Shown piece after piece: positions 51,999 through 60,637 of a stretch of DNA of 64,000 nt. Position 1 is the stretch's first letter; each line of letters opens with the position of its first letter. The notes under the pieces are model-generated. The model did not search any database and had not been told where the DNA came from. It saw only the letters and a program-made list of their open reading frames with translations. Position numbers and translations under genes: made by a program. The stretch is from Dehalococcoidia bacterium (GTDB lineage: Bacteria > Chloroflexota > Dehalococcoidia > Lucifugimonadales > Lucifugimonadaceae), in assembly GCA_022819585.1 (NCBI GenBank), contig JAJEGY010000010.1, forward strand, positions 1 through 64,000, in the 5' to 3' direction.

Positions 51999-53395
51999 TG
52001 TCGCTGCGTTGGCAAATCATGGGTTCGATGGCACTCGTCATCGTCCTCACCGTCTTGATCAACATCAGTGTGGGCTACTACACTTCACAATCCCGACTCG
52101 ATGTGCTGGTAGACCAGATAGGCGATGACGAGGCGATACAGCTGGCACGGAACTTGAGCCGGGAATATACCGCCACTGGCAGTTGGGCAACTGTGGACAG
52201 CGCGCTCTCCGAGGCCGGATACATCTACGACGGCGGTCGAGAAGGAGAGGGCCACGGAGAAGGGGAATCCTCCGAGTCGTTCCACAAAGATCAGATAAGA
52301 GTCGTCATCGCCGACATCGACGGACGTGTAGTGACGGACAATCTGTCCGATGTCCCGCCCGGAACCACCGCATCAAATCTCGAGGGACGCCGCGAGACTG
52401 TCTTCGATCTAAATACGAACCAGCCCGTGGGCCATGTATACGTCGATGTCAACCGTGAGTTTCTAGCCACCGAATCGCGTGGCTTTCTCAACACCCTCCT
52501 CCTAATCACTCTCATCGGCGGGATCCTGACCGCCGGTGTAGCCATTCTCCTCGCCGCCAGACTCTCCAAACGCATCACAACGCCGGTAACCGCACTGACC
52601 CAGGCCACGCAGGCCATCTCTCAAGGCGATACGACCCGCCTGCCGGTAACATCCTCAGACGAAGTCGGACAAATGAGCGAGGCTTTCAACCAGATGACCT
52701 CCGCTTTGGAATCGCAGCGCGACCTGCGAAGACGGCTCATAAACGACGTCTCACACGAGTTGAACACCCCGCTGAGCGTCATCCAACTCGAAGCCACAGG
52801 ACTGCGCGACGGACTCCAGACACCCGAGAACGCCTCCGACCAAATCATCAATGAAGTCGACAGACTCAGAGGACTGGTAACCGACCTCGATTGGCTCGCC
52901 GAGACAGACAGCGGAGAGTTGAGACTGACCCTTCAACTCTGTTCAGTCAGCCAACTCCTCGCCGCTGAGATCGACCGCTGGAGACCGCAAGCATCCGAAA
53001 ACCAGATCGCATTGTCATCCCAAATACCTGATGACCTAGCCGACTTGAGCCTCGATCGCGCCAGAATGAGCCAAGCCCTCGGCAACATCTTGAGCAACGC
53101 CATACATGCCACCGAAGCCGACGGCACCATCATCCTCAGCGCAACCACCCGAAACAACGAGGAACTGCAAATCACCATCACCGACGACGGAATCGGCATC
53201 GACCCCGCAGACCTGCCCCACATCTTCGACCGCTTCTACCGCACCGACCAGTCCCGCAGTCGCAGAATCGGAGGCACAGGTCTCGGATTGGCCATCGCCA
53301 GAGCAATAGTCGAAGCGCACCAAGGCACCATGACCCTGATGAGCCAAGGGCTAGGACAAGGCGTCACCGTCACTATTCGACTACCCCTGAAATAG
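51995..53395 (+). CDS. Sensor histidine kinase (BaeS/CpxA-like)
   Basis: 466 residues. TM1 (about 6-28), an extracytoplasmic sensor region with a Gly/Glu/His-rich insert (GREGEGHGEGESSESFH) near residue 75, TM2 (about 166-190), HAMP (RLSKRITTPVTALTQATQAI), HisKA with the phospho-His in NDVSHELNTPLSVIQ, and HATPase with NILSNAIHA, DDGIGIDP, HIFDRFYRTDQSR and GGTGLGLAI. Phosphorylates the adjacent response regulator. The His/Glu-rich sensor insert and the similarly rich lipoprotein upstream suggest a metal or envelope signal. Confidence 0.93.
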   Translation: MMSLRWQIMGSMALVIVLTVLINISVGYYTSQSRLDVLVDQIGDDEAIQLARNLSREYTATGSWATVDSALSEAGYIYDGGREGEGHGEGESSESFHKDQIRVVIADIDGRVVTDNLSDVPPGTTASNLEGRRETVFDLNTNQPVGHVYVDVNREFLATESRGFLNTLLLITLIGGILTAGVAILLAARLSKRITTPVTALTQATQAISQGDTTRLPVTSSDEVGQMSEAFNQMTSALESQRDLRRRLINDVSHELNTPLSVIQLEATGLRDGLQTPENASDQIINEVDRLRGLVTDLDWLAETDSGELRLTLQLCSVSQLLAAEIDRWRPQASENQIALSSQIPDDLADLSLDRARMSQALGNILSNAIHATEADGTIILSATTRNNEELQITITDDGIGIDPADLPHIFDRFYRTDQSRSRRIGGTGLGLAIARAIVEAHQGTMTLMSQGLGQGVTVTIRLPLK

Positions 53396-53494
53396 CGACC
53401 ATCATCACACTACACTCGGTCGTTGACCCACTCCCCCAACCAAAACCAAACATCCCCTTCATCCTGTCCATCCATGCAAATTCCCCACCCCAGT

Positions 53495-53869
53495 TCAAAA
53501 AACCTTCCCCACCCTGAACCCCACAAACACCGCCGCCAACGCCGCCGCATTGCTGATCAACATATTCGCCAAAAACATTCCCCAGCTACCCCCACGCAAA
53601 AACATCGCCTCGTCAAATGCGAACGTCGAAAACGTCGTGTAAGACCCCAAAAACCCCGTGAACACCAACAACCGCATCCCCTCCGGTATCCAGTCCTGGT
53701 CCTCCGCATAGGCCCAAAAAACACCGAACAAAAACGATCCGAAAACATTCACCGCAAGCACGCCCCAAGGAAACACCGGACCAAATAGCCGCCCAAACAG
53801 CAAAACCGTCCCATACCGCGCCAAAGCTCCCGCGGCACCACCAAGAGCAACACCAAGCAACTTATCCAT
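53495..53869 (-). CDS. crcB: Fluoride channel CrcB/FluC
   Basis: 124 residues from ATG 53869 (MDKLLGVALGGAAGALARYG). Four membrane helices; ARYG, NVFGSFLFG and GFLGSYTTFSTFAFDE are the fluoride channel signatures, including the central Phe box residues. Dual-topology dimers export fluoride. No fluoride riboswitch consensus is visible in the bases upstream on the minus strand. Converges with the kinase gene. Confidence 0.93.
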   Translation of the reverse strand: MDKLLGVALGGAAGALARYGTVLLFGRLFGPVFPWGVLAVNVFGSFLFGVFWAYAEDQDWIPEGMRLLVFTGFLGSYTTFSTFAFDEAMFLRGGSWGMFLANMLISNAAALAAVFVGFRVGKVF

Positions 53870-53930
53870 CCCATAAACAATACCCCCACCCCGCAATCCA
53901 CGCCTTCTATCCACCATTTCCACAACCATC

Positions 53931-53957
53931 CGTCATTCCCGCGAAAGTGGGAACCCA
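53931..53957 (+). repeat. Palindromic repeat, copy A
   Basis: 27 bases with a TCCCGC-GAAA-GTGGGA core. It matches the copy at 55198-55224 at 24 of 27 positions in the same orientation; the differences include the compensating arm base. Such GAAA-loop palindromes are often dispersed in genomes. Confidence 0.7.
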
Positions 53958-53978
53958 AGGGTGGATGGGAGACGGTAG

Positions 53979-53999
53979 GGGCGGGTCTGTGACCCGCCC
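53979..53999. repeat. GC-rich palindrome
   Basis: GGGCGGGTC, three-base loop, GACCCGCCC: a perfect 9-bp inverted repeat, with further GC-rich sequence on both sides. No T tract, so not a terminator. Part of a 1.5-kb stretch without a protein gene. Confidence 0.6.
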
Positions 54000-54184
54000 G
54001 CCCCTTTCGCAAAGCCAAGGGGGCGCGGGAGCCCAAAACGCCACCAACGGACAGCGGGGGATGCCCGCCGAGGCGGGGAAACGCCATCGGCCACGCCCCG
54101 ATCCCAAAACCAACACCCCAGCAACGCAACCCCGAATCCCAACAATCCCACAAAACCTCCAACAATCCCCGTTCAGAAAACAAC

Positions 54185-54213
54185 TTGACACAACTACAAT
54201 ACGTATGTATAAA
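54185..54213 (+). promoter_or_regulatory. Consensus sigma-70 promoter
   Basis: TTGACA at 54185-54190, a 17-base spacer, and TATAAA at 54208-54213: one of the best promoter matches in the window. Transcription would begin near 54220, and no credible protein gene follows for 1.1 kb. Confidence 0.75.
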
Positions 54214-54219
54214 TAAAAC

Positions 54220-55072
54220 CAAGCGCAAGACGGACGACGGTCCGTCGAACGCCCAGAGGATCGCCGCAGCCCGGGGTCGCGCCCTTGGAGGCAGTAATCG
54301 TCGATTGAAATGACATGAAACCGCGGACGGAGAACACATGAGAAGCGTGAAAGCAGGCAAAGAGCCCCGAGGCCGGAGGTTTAGAACCCCGAGGCGCAAG
54401 GCCCGATGTCTCACTGCGCGCCTATCGCGACGGTGCCCGTCAACGTCTCTTGGAACATGGAGCAACGCGGTCAACAACCCGGTTAAGGAGAAGGATGTAG
54501 CTGCACGGTTCAGGCGGGGCGATGTACTGCTTAAGCCCCAATACGAGCCAGACTACGGTGACATCACGATGCGAGACGCGACGCGGACGGTCGGAACCGC
54601 CCTTTACGCTCAGCGCAGAGACGGCGCACGAGGGATGTGCACGGGATCGCGCAAACACGTAGGGACGAGGACGCAGGGACGGCGCAACGGTGAAGCAGAG
54701 GTGGCGCAACCCGCCGCTTTCGCCGAGCGCGAAGAGGCGTGGAACGACCCCCGCCGCAACGTCGAGCAACTGATGAAACCGGAGTTCAAGGCCTGGACGA
54801 GGTCTTCTCTTATCCACACAAGCCGATCCCGCTTCGTCGTGCGGGACGGCCAGAGCGCCAACGCGGGGCAAGAACCAAGTGATGGCGTGCGGGATGTTTC
54901 AGAATCCGCACGCCGGGCCGCCGGTCTGGCGACGACGGCGACGCTCGAAGTTTTAGAAGAAATAAGAAGTTATCGCGAAGCGGCTCCTGAGCCGCGGCGA
55001 TGCCTCGAAACCGCCCGAAAGGGTCCCGAACGGGCGACTCTCGCAGTCGCCCTCGTGCCGGGCAAGCACGGA
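54220..55072 (+). ncRNA. Candidate large structured non-coding RNA (about 0.85 kb)
   Basis: Downstream of a consensus promoter lies a GC-rich stretch with many local perfect hairpins and no convincing protein. Examples: GACGGAC-GACG-GTCCGTC (54229-54246); the nested arm ATCGC, GCGGCTC-CT-GAGCCGC, GCGAT (54972-55001); CCC-GAAA-GGG (55014-55023); GGGCGACT-CTCGC-AGTCGCCC (55032-55052); CGTGC/GCACG (55054-55070). Long frames exist here on both strands (for example 54338-55090 plus), but they are Arg-rich, resemble nothing, and are expected by chance at this base composition. Length and density of GAAA-type loops suggest an ornate RNA. The 3' end is uncertain, since no T tract is seen. A degraded coding region is the alternative. 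Confidence 0.45.
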
Positions 55073-55197
55073 ACCACAGCAACCGAATGAAAACAACCTG
55101 AAACAACAAAACAATACCGACCAACCAGAGGGCAAAACCCAAATCGCCCCCCAACGCCTCCCGAACACCACGCGAGGCGTCTAAACACGCCCAGATG

Positions 55198-55224
55198 CGT
55201 CACTCCCGCGAAAGCGGGAATCCA
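55198..55224 (+). repeat. Palindromic repeat, copy B
   Basis: 27 bases with core TCCCGC-GAAA-GCGGGA, a direct repeat of the element at 53931-53957. The two copies bracket the promoter and candidate RNA. Confidence 0.7.
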
Positions 55225-55266
55225 GAGAAAGGCAAACCTTGCCGCGTCGAGCGCCAAAGGCGCTTC

Positions 55267-55291
55267 CCCTCTCCCGCTCGGCGGGAGAGGG
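55267..55291. repeat. Perfect 11-bp palindrome (CCTCTCCC-type intergenic repeat)
   Basis: CCCTCTCCCGC, TCG, GCGGGAGAGGG, followed by GTTAGGGTGAGGG. This form of hairpin plus AGGGTGAGGG tail is a familiar REP-like intergenic element in many bacteria. The rest of 55073-55394 holds only repeats. Confidence 0.65.
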
Positions 55292-55394
55292 TTAGGGTGA
55301 GGGTGACCGGGGCGGACAAACGGGCGGGGTACCCCAAACAACTAACAACCACATCCCCCTCATCCCCTCCATCCATGCAAAAAAAACCAACCGC

Positions 55395-56240
55395 TCAGTC
55401 CGCCCGACGTGCCGTGATCCCCAACCAGATCCTCGGAACTGCCTCCAACTCCATCTCCTTGAACACCTGCCTCAATGACTTCTGCAGAGCATCCCTACCC
55501 TTTCCCAACGGCACTCCAGGCATGACCCCTTCGATCCAATCCCGAAATCCTGAGATGTGATGAAAGCCATCCACCGGGACCGGTACGACTACACTTTCCT
55601 TCTTCACAACCTCGAATCCCGCCTCCTTCAGCAACTCCTCATACTCCTCAGGCGTCAACTGCCGCCGAGCATCCGTTTTGCTCGCATTCTTGTCTGGGAA
55701 CAGCCCATGGTCGCTGCGCAACGTCCGCAACGCTCGCATCATCCATCGACGGTAAAAGTCCAACGACTCCGGCGGATGCGCACCCTCGAAAAACGACGTG
55801 TTGAACGCCAGAATCCCGCCCGGCTTCAGTCGCTCTCGAATCTGCTTCAGCAACTCTTGCTTGTCATTCACATAGTGAATCGAGTTGCAGTAAATCACCG
55901 CATCGACCTGCTCATTCACCGACGCTGTCAGATTCTGCACCTCAGCATGAACAAACCGAATCGCCGCCTCCTTACGACCTCCCAACTCCTCCACCGCTGC
56001 CCTCAAAGCCGACGCCGAATGGTCCACCGCATAGATCACCGTCTCCTTCGTCCCCGTCAAACGCTCCAAGATCAACTTCGTGATACCACCTGTCCCACAC
56101 CCCAAGTCGATAATCTTATGTTGATTAAACACACCCGACATATCCACTAGCCGTGAGTTCACTTTACGGTAGAAAGGCAACGACGAAAACTCGGTGAACG
56201 AGTATTCATCCGACGCGTGGTAACTTTCAGGATTCGACAT
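55395..56240 (-). CDS. Class I SAM-dependent methyltransferase
   Basis: 281 residues from ATG 56240; the open frame runs far upstream but that part is antisense to modA. IIDLGCGTGGITKLILERL near residue 42 is the SAM motif I, VIYAVDHSASALRAAV motif post-I, VDAVIYCNSIHYV motif II and LKPGGILAFNTSFFEG motif III, as in UbiE/TrmA-type small-molecule methyltransferases. Substrate unknown. Divergent from modA. Confidence 0.88.
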   Translation of the reverse strand: MSNPESYHASDEYSFTEFSSLPFYRKVNSRLVDMSGVFNQHKIIDLGCGTGGITKLILERLTGTKETVIYAVDHSASALRAAVEELGGRKEAAIRFVHAEVQNLTASVNEQVDAVIYCNSIHYVNDKQELLKQIRERLKPGGILAFNTSFFEGAHPPESLDFYRRWMMRALRTLRSDHGLFPDKNASKTDARRQLTPEEYEELLKEAGFEVVKKESVVVPVPVDGFHHISGFRDWIEGVMPGVPLGKGRDALQKSLRQVFKEMELEAVPRIWLGITARRAD

Positions 56241-56325
56241 CGAGACCTCGGCGGAGTTGGTGGGCAAATTGATGAGGCGAACCCAACTTGGGGCAACTTT
56301 AGATTCTAGCAGGCAAGTCAACTCT

Positions 56326-57075
56326 ATGTTCAAAACCCGCTTAGCCTCCACCATCCTCCTAGCAATAGTCTCAACCATCACTATCACCTGCACCACCACC
56401 ACCGACACACCTCTGATCCACGCCGCCGCATCCCTCGTTGACGTTCTTAGCGAAATCCAAACCCGATACGAAAACGAGACCAACAATAAAGTCCGCTTCA
56501 ACTTCGCAGGCTCAAACCTGATCGCAAACCAAATCATCAACGGAGCACCAGCTAACGCCGTCATCCTCGCCGGCCAAACCCCTATCGACAAACTAATCCG
56601 CGCCGACAAAACCACCCAATCACAAACCACCCAGATCCTCACCAACACCTTGGTAGCAGTCAAACCCTCCAACTCAACCGCGAGCCACGAAACCCTCCGC
56701 CAACTCGTAGACGCCGGCAAAATCGCCATGCCCGATCCCGTAACAGCCCCAGCCGGCGAATACTTCCAAGCAGCCCTCCAAGAACTCAACCTCCTCGAAA
56801 AACTCAAACCCCAAATCGTCCCAACCCTTGACGTCCGGGCCGCCCTCGCCGCCGCGGAATCCGGCAACGTAGCATACGCTCTCGTATACCAGACCGACGC
56901 CATCACAAGCCCCGACGTTCAAATGGCCTTCACCATCCAAACCCAGTCCGAACAGACAAGACCCAAATACTACGCATCCCCGATCAACAACGACACCACC
57001 TCTGACGACTTCCTAAACTACCTCCAAAGCCCCACCGCCCGGACCATCTTCACCAAGCACGGCTTCACTCAATAA
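56326..57075 (+). CDS. modA: Molybdate ABC transporter substrate-binding lipoprotein
   Basis: 249 residues from ATG 56326. A signal peptide ends in a lipobox near Cys22 (TITITC). LIHAAASLVDVLSEIQTRYENETNNKVRFNFAGSNLIANQI matches ModA, including the Ser/Ala oxyanion contacts; later PVTAPAGEYFQAAL and NVAYALVYQTDA are the second-domain binding segments. It binds molybdate (or tungstate) outside the membrane. modB follows after 4 bases. Confidence 0.92.
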   Translation: MFKTRLASTILLAIVSTITITCTTTTDTPLIHAAASLVDVLSEIQTRYENETNNKVRFNFAGSNLIANQIINGAPANAVILAGQTPIDKLIRADKTTQSQTTQILTNTLVAVKPSNSTASHETLRQLVDAGKIAMPDPVTAPAGEYFQAALQELNLLEKLKPQIVPTLDVRAALAAAESGNVAYALVYQTDAITSPDVQMAFTIQTQSEQTRPKYYASPINNDTTSDDFLNYLQSPTARTIFTKHGFTQ

Positions 57076-57079
57076 CCCA

Positions 57080-57751
57080 ATGCTCGAAGCAACCCTCCTA
57101 TCACTCCAGACTGCATTGGTCGCCACCATCGGGATGGCCGTCCCCGCGTTCCTAATCGCAACATACCTAGTCCGAAACAGCGGCCGCCTCGCATTCATCA
57201 TCGACCTCATCGTCTCCATGCCCTTAGCCCTCCCACCTGTAGCCGTCGGTTTCATCCTCCTCTGGCTCTTCGGAGCAACCGGTCCACTCGGCTCATTGAC
57301 CCACGGACTCGCTTTTAGCTGGTCCGCAATGTCCATCGCCGCCGCCATCGTATCCCTGCCCCTTGTCGTCCGAGCCTTCACCGCAGGACTCGCCGAAGTC
57401 GAGCCCCGATTAGTCTTCGCCGCCCGCAACCTCGGAGCATCGCAACTCCGAGCCACATGGGACATCACCCTCCCCCTAGCCCGAAACGGAATTGCCGCCG
57501 GACTCCTCCTTGGCTTCGTCCGGTCCTTCGCCGAATTCGGTGCGACCATCGTCTTTGCTGGAAACATTCCCGGCTCCACTCAAGGACTCCCCAGCGCCAT
57601 CTTCTCGAGAATCTCTGCAGGCGATTTCTCAGAGGCATGGGCACTCGCAGCAGTATCCATCGCCATCGGAGGCATAGCCCTAGCCATTCACAACAGACTC
57701 GTCTCTCACCAGAGAACCCGCATAGCCGCTAGGAGCACCTCCAATGGCTAG
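57080..57751 (+). CDS. modB: Molybdate ABC transporter permease
   Basis: 223 residues with five to six membrane helices. SMPLALPPVAVGFILLWLFG and LVVRAFTAGLAEVEPRLVFAARNLGASQLRATWDITLPLARNGIAAG carry the ModB EAA loop; FVRSFAEFGATIVFAGNIPGSTQGLPSAIF is diagnostic of ModB. Lies between modA and modC, overlapping modC by 8 bases. Confidence 0.95.
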   Translation: MLEATLLSLQTALVATIGMAVPAFLIATYLVRNSGRLAFIIDLIVSMPLALPPVAVGFILLWLFGATGPLGSLTHGLAFSWSAMSIAAAIVSLPLVVRAFTAGLAEVEPRLVFAARNLGASQLRATWDITLPLARNGIAAGLLLGFVRSFAEFGATIVFAGNIPGSTQGLPSAIFSRISAGDFSEAWALAAVSIAIGGIALAIHNRLVSHQRTRIAARSTSNG

Positions 57752-58820
57752 CTCCGACGCGCCCTTCCTCGACTTCGACATTCAACTCCACCAAGGAGAT
57801 TTCACCCTAGACGTCGCCGGCCAATTCGAAGACGGCATCACCGCCGTATTCGGACCATCCGGCGCCGGAAAATCAACCCTCCTCGCCTGCCTCGCAGGAA
57901 TGATCACGCCCGACCAAGGCCACATCAAGCTCGCCGACGAAACGATCTTCTCATCAACCGACCGCATCAGACGCCCACCTCAATTCCTGAGAACCGTCAT
58001 CGTTTTCCAAGACGGAATGCTCTTTCCCCACAAAACCGTCCGCCAAAACATCGAATACGGCTACAACCTGACCCATCCCGACCTGCGATCGATCGATCCT
58101 GACGAACTTTCCCAACTCCTCCAAATCGATCATCTCCTAGACCGATTCCCGTCATCGCTCTCAGGCGGCGAACGTCAACGAGTAGCTCTAGCCCGAAGCG
58201 TCGCCACATCGCCACGCCTCCTTCTCCTCGACGAACCCGTCGCATCCCTCGACATCAGACTCCGCAATCAAGTCGTTGGATATCTCAAACAGCTCCACGA
58301 GCGATACCACATCCCCATGGTCTACGTCTCCCACTCCCTCTCCGACGTCATGGCCCTCGCTCCAAACGCACTAGCCCTCGACCAAGGCCAAGTCAGATCC
58401 TTCGGTCCAGCAATCGACCTTGTAGCCGAGATCGCTTCATCAACCAGAGTCGGCCGAGACAACATCGACAACCTCTACGTCGGCACCGTAACCCCTTCGG
58501 GATCAATCCGCATCGGCGACATCGAAATAATCGCTCAACCCAACAACTACAGACCAGACCAACCCGTCACCATCTCCATCAGCGCCTCCGACATCATGCT
58601 CGCCCTGGAGCACCCGCAATCCATTAGCGCAAGAAACATCCTGCCCGGCGTCGTCCAACGCATCGAAGCAGGAGACTACGCCGCATTCGCCTTCGTCGAC
58701 GCAGGAACCGAATTCGTCGTCGAACTAACTTCAGATGCTGTTCAATCCCTCAACCTGAAACGCGGAACCGACGTCTACGTCCTCTTCAAAACGAGCAGCA
58801 TCACTATTACGGCTGAGTAA
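57744..58820 (+). CDS. modC: Molybdate ABC transporter ATP-binding protein
   Basis: 358 residues. Walker A FGPSGAGKSTLLACLAGM near residue 32, LSGGERQRVALARSVATSPRLLLLDEPVASLD signature and Walker B, and His in YVSHSLSDV. A C-terminal region of about 110 residues (from about 245) is a molybdate-binding TOBE domain (SISASDIMLALEHPQSISARNILPGVVQRIE). Powers ModB. Its 3' end overlaps the convergent glycosylase gene by 14 bases. Confidence 0.95.
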   Translation: MASSDAPFLDFDIQLHQGDFTLDVAGQFEDGITAVFGPSGAGKSTLLACLAGMITPDQGHIKLADETIFSSTDRIRRPPQFLRTVIVFQDGMLFPHKTVRQNIEYGYNLTHPDLRSIDPDELSQLLQIDHLLDRFPSSLSGGERQRVALARSVATSPRLLLLDEPVASLDIRLRNQVVGYLKQLHERYHIPMVYVSHSLSDVMALAPNALALDQGQVRSFGPAIDLVAEIASSTRVGRDNIDNLYVGTVTPSGSIRIGDIEIIAQPNNYRPDQPVTISISASDIMLALEHPQSISARNILPGVVQRIEAGDYAAFAFVDAGTEFVVELTSDAVQSLNLKRGTDVYVLFKTSSITITAE

Positions 58821-59556
58821 CGCCCAGCCCCACCGGGCAATCCTCAGCCAAGACACACTGATCGCACAAAGGCTTCTTCCTGCAGATCCGAGCAACGTGG
58901 TAGTCGATCAGAGCGTGGTACTCATTGAAAAGATATGGATCGTGCGGCAGCAACTTGTGGAACAGTTCTTGGTATGCCGCATAACTCTTTCCCCGAATTT
59001 CCCAACCCAATCTCGCCAACAACCGCCGCGTATACATATCGATCACAAACGACGGCTTCTTCGCTCCATACAAGATGATGTCATCCGCCGTCTCCTCGCC
59101 AATACCCCAGACAGAAAGCAACTGCTCCCGCATCTCGCCAATCGGAAGCGCAAACAACCGCGCCAAATCCCCATCATGCTCGCCAAGAATGAACTCCGCA
59201 AACTCCTTGAGCTTGCGCGTCTTCGCCTTGTAGTAACCCGACGGTCGGATGATCTCGTGCATCTCTTCATCCGGCGCATCCAAAATCTCTCGGAAAGACC
59301 AAACCCCAGCGTCACGCATATTCACCAGCGCACGCTCAACATTCGACCAGGAGATGTTCTGCACCAGTATGGCCCCGACAACCAACTCAAAAGACCCGCC
59401 ATGGACCGTTGGCCACCAGTGCCTAGGCCCGTACGCGTCGAACAGCGCAGCAAACAACCACTCAAGATCTTCACGAGTCGGTTCAACAGACCGCGGCGCA
59501 CGGGGATCAGACCGGCTATCACTGAATTCATAGATAATTTCAGATGGAGTATGCAT
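58807..59556 (-). CDS. HhH-GPD DNA glycosylase, endonuclease III-like (monofunctional type)
   Basis: 249 residues from ATG 59556; the longer frame runs antisense into pyrF. The HhH-GPD core is plain: GGSFELVVGAILVQNISWSNVERAL, VWGIGEETADDIILYG hairpin and the catalytic Asp in FVIDMYTRRLLARL. The Lys of bifunctional endonuclease III is replaced by Glu (GIGEETAD), as in MagIII-type 3-methyladenine glycosylases. A C-terminal Cys cluster (Cx5Cx2Cx5C) should hold a [4Fe-4S] cluster. Removes damaged bases; alkylated purines are the best guess. It converges with modC and is divergent from pyrF. Confidence 0.88.
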   Translation of the reverse strand: MHTPSEIIYEFSDSRSDPRAPRSVEPTREDLEWLFAALFDAYGPRHWWPTVHGGSFELVVGAILVQNISWSNVERALVNMRDAGVWSFREILDAPDEEMHEIIRPSGYYKAKTRKLKEFAEFILGEHDGDLARLFALPIGEMREQLLSVWGIGEETADDIILYGAKKPSFVIDMYTRRLLARLGWEIRGKSYAAYQELFHKLLPHDPYLFNEYHALIDYHVARICRKKPLCDQCVLAEDCPVGLGVTQP

Positions 59557-59576
59557 CAAGTTAGTTGGGAGACGAA

Positions 59577-60392
59577 ATGACGACAGTTGCGGTAAGGAGA
59601 ATGTCTGATTGGTTGGATTTGGCGCGTTTGACTTCAGGAAGTTGTGTCTGTGTCGGGCTTGATCCCGATCCGGCAAAGATGCCGATCGATGACGTGTTCG
59701 ACTTCAATCGGGCGATCATCGACGCCACGCAGGACCTGGTAGCAGCTTACAAACCCCAATTTGCATTTTATGAAGCGATGGGACGCGAAGGATTCAATGC
59801 TCTCGAGAAGACTATCCAGCACATACGCGATGTGGCGCCTCATGCCTTCGTTCTAGCCGATGCCAAACGGGGTGATATTGGCAACACCGCCGAGGCATAT
59901 GCGAAGGCGATGTTTGAAGTTTGGGATGTGAACGCCGTGACTGTATATGCCTATCAGGGATCGGAATCCGTGTTGCCGTTCTTGGAGTATCGAGATCGCG
60001 GAGTGTTCGTAGTTTGTAGGACCTCGAACCCGAGTTCAGTAGAAGTGCAAGACATAGTTGATGACCGAACCGGGGAGATGGTGTACGAAGTCGTCGCCAA
60101 GCAGGTGGTTGGTCTGTCGGAGGATACCAATGTCGGGCTGGTGGTTGGGGCCACCTTCCCGCACGAACTTGCGTCTTTGCGCTCTTCGCTTCCCGAAACG
60201 CCATTCCTGATACCTGGCGTTGGGGCACAAGGCGGGGACGCGACCGAGACCGCTAGATTGGGCGGCGAAAACATCCTCATCAATTCCTCTCGCGGCATCA
60301 TCTACGCTTCCCAATCCGCCTCGGACTTCGAAGAAGCCGCCCGCCGCGCCGTCGATCGACTTAGGAGCGAGATCGCCCTAGGCAGGAAGTAA
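59577..60392 (+). CDS. pyrF: Orotidine 5'-phosphate decarboxylase (group 2)
   Basis: 271 residues from ATG 59577 with GGGAG upstream; an ATG at 59601 has a poorly spaced site. CVGLDPDPAKMP, YKPQFAFYEAMG, the catalytic ADAKRGDIGNTAEAYAKAMFE (Asp-Lys-Asp array) and AVTVYAYQGSESVLPFL define the group 2 (long) PyrF. Converts OMP to UMP. It stands 32 kb away from the rest of the pyr genes and has no PyrR leader visible. DUF951 follows after 5 bases. Confidence 0.94.
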   Translation: MTTVAVRRMSDWLDLARLTSGSCVCVGLDPDPAKMPIDDVFDFNRAIIDATQDLVAAYKPQFAFYEAMGREGFNALEKTIQHIRDVAPHAFVLADAKRGDIGNTAEAYAKAMFEVWDVNAVTVYAYQGSESVLPFLEYRDRGVFVVCRTSNPSSVEVQDIVDDRTGEMVYEVVAKQVVGLSEDTNVGLVVGATFPHELASLRSSLPETPFLIPGVGAQGGDATETARLGGENILINSSRGIIYASQSASDFEEAARRAVDRLRSEIALGRK

Positions 60393-60397
60393 GTTCG

Positions 60398-60637
60398 GTG
60401 GCCAAGTCCGCTCGAAAAGACCGAGAGGTCGTGCCGTTCGCGGTGGGCGACAAAGTCGTACTGCGGAAACCTCATCCCTGCGGCTCAAGCACTTGGGAAG
60501 TTTACCGAATCGGCGCGGATATTGGACTGTCGTGTTCGGGCTGTGGACGCCGGGTTATGCTTGAACGCCCATTGGTGCAACGTCGGATGAAGTCGAGAAC
60601 CCCGGTGAATAATGGTGGTACGGGTGAAACGAACTAG
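60398..60637 (+). CDS. DUF951 family protein
   Basis: 79 residues, GTG start 5 bases after pyrF. FAVGDKVVLRKPHPCGSSTWEVYRIGADIGLSCSGCGRRVMLER contains the family's KPHPCG and CxxC motifs with a zinc-ribbon-like form. Small cytoplasmic protein of unknown function, widespread in Gram-positive bacteria and Chloroflexota. The last 15 residues are not conserved-looking. Confidence 0.9.
   Translation: MAKSARKDREVVPFAVGDKVVLRKPHPCGSSTWEVYRIGADIGLSCSGCGRRVMLERPLVQRRMKSRTPVNNGGTGETN

Noticed and set aside
53870-53960. Fluoride riboswitch upstream of crcB
   Set aside because: The conserved riboswitch core could not be found on the minus strand.
54338-55090. 250-codon open frame on the plus strand
   Set aside because: Arg-rich, no recognisable fold, strong hairpins throughout, and long open frames on the other strand as well; more likely chance openness in a GC-rich RNA locus.
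55195-55320. CRISPR array
   Set aside because: The repeats are isolated palindromes without regular spacers; no cas genes in the window.
56241-56906. Long N-terminal extension of the methyltransferase
   Set aside because: Antisense to modA; the SAM fold begins after ATG 56240.
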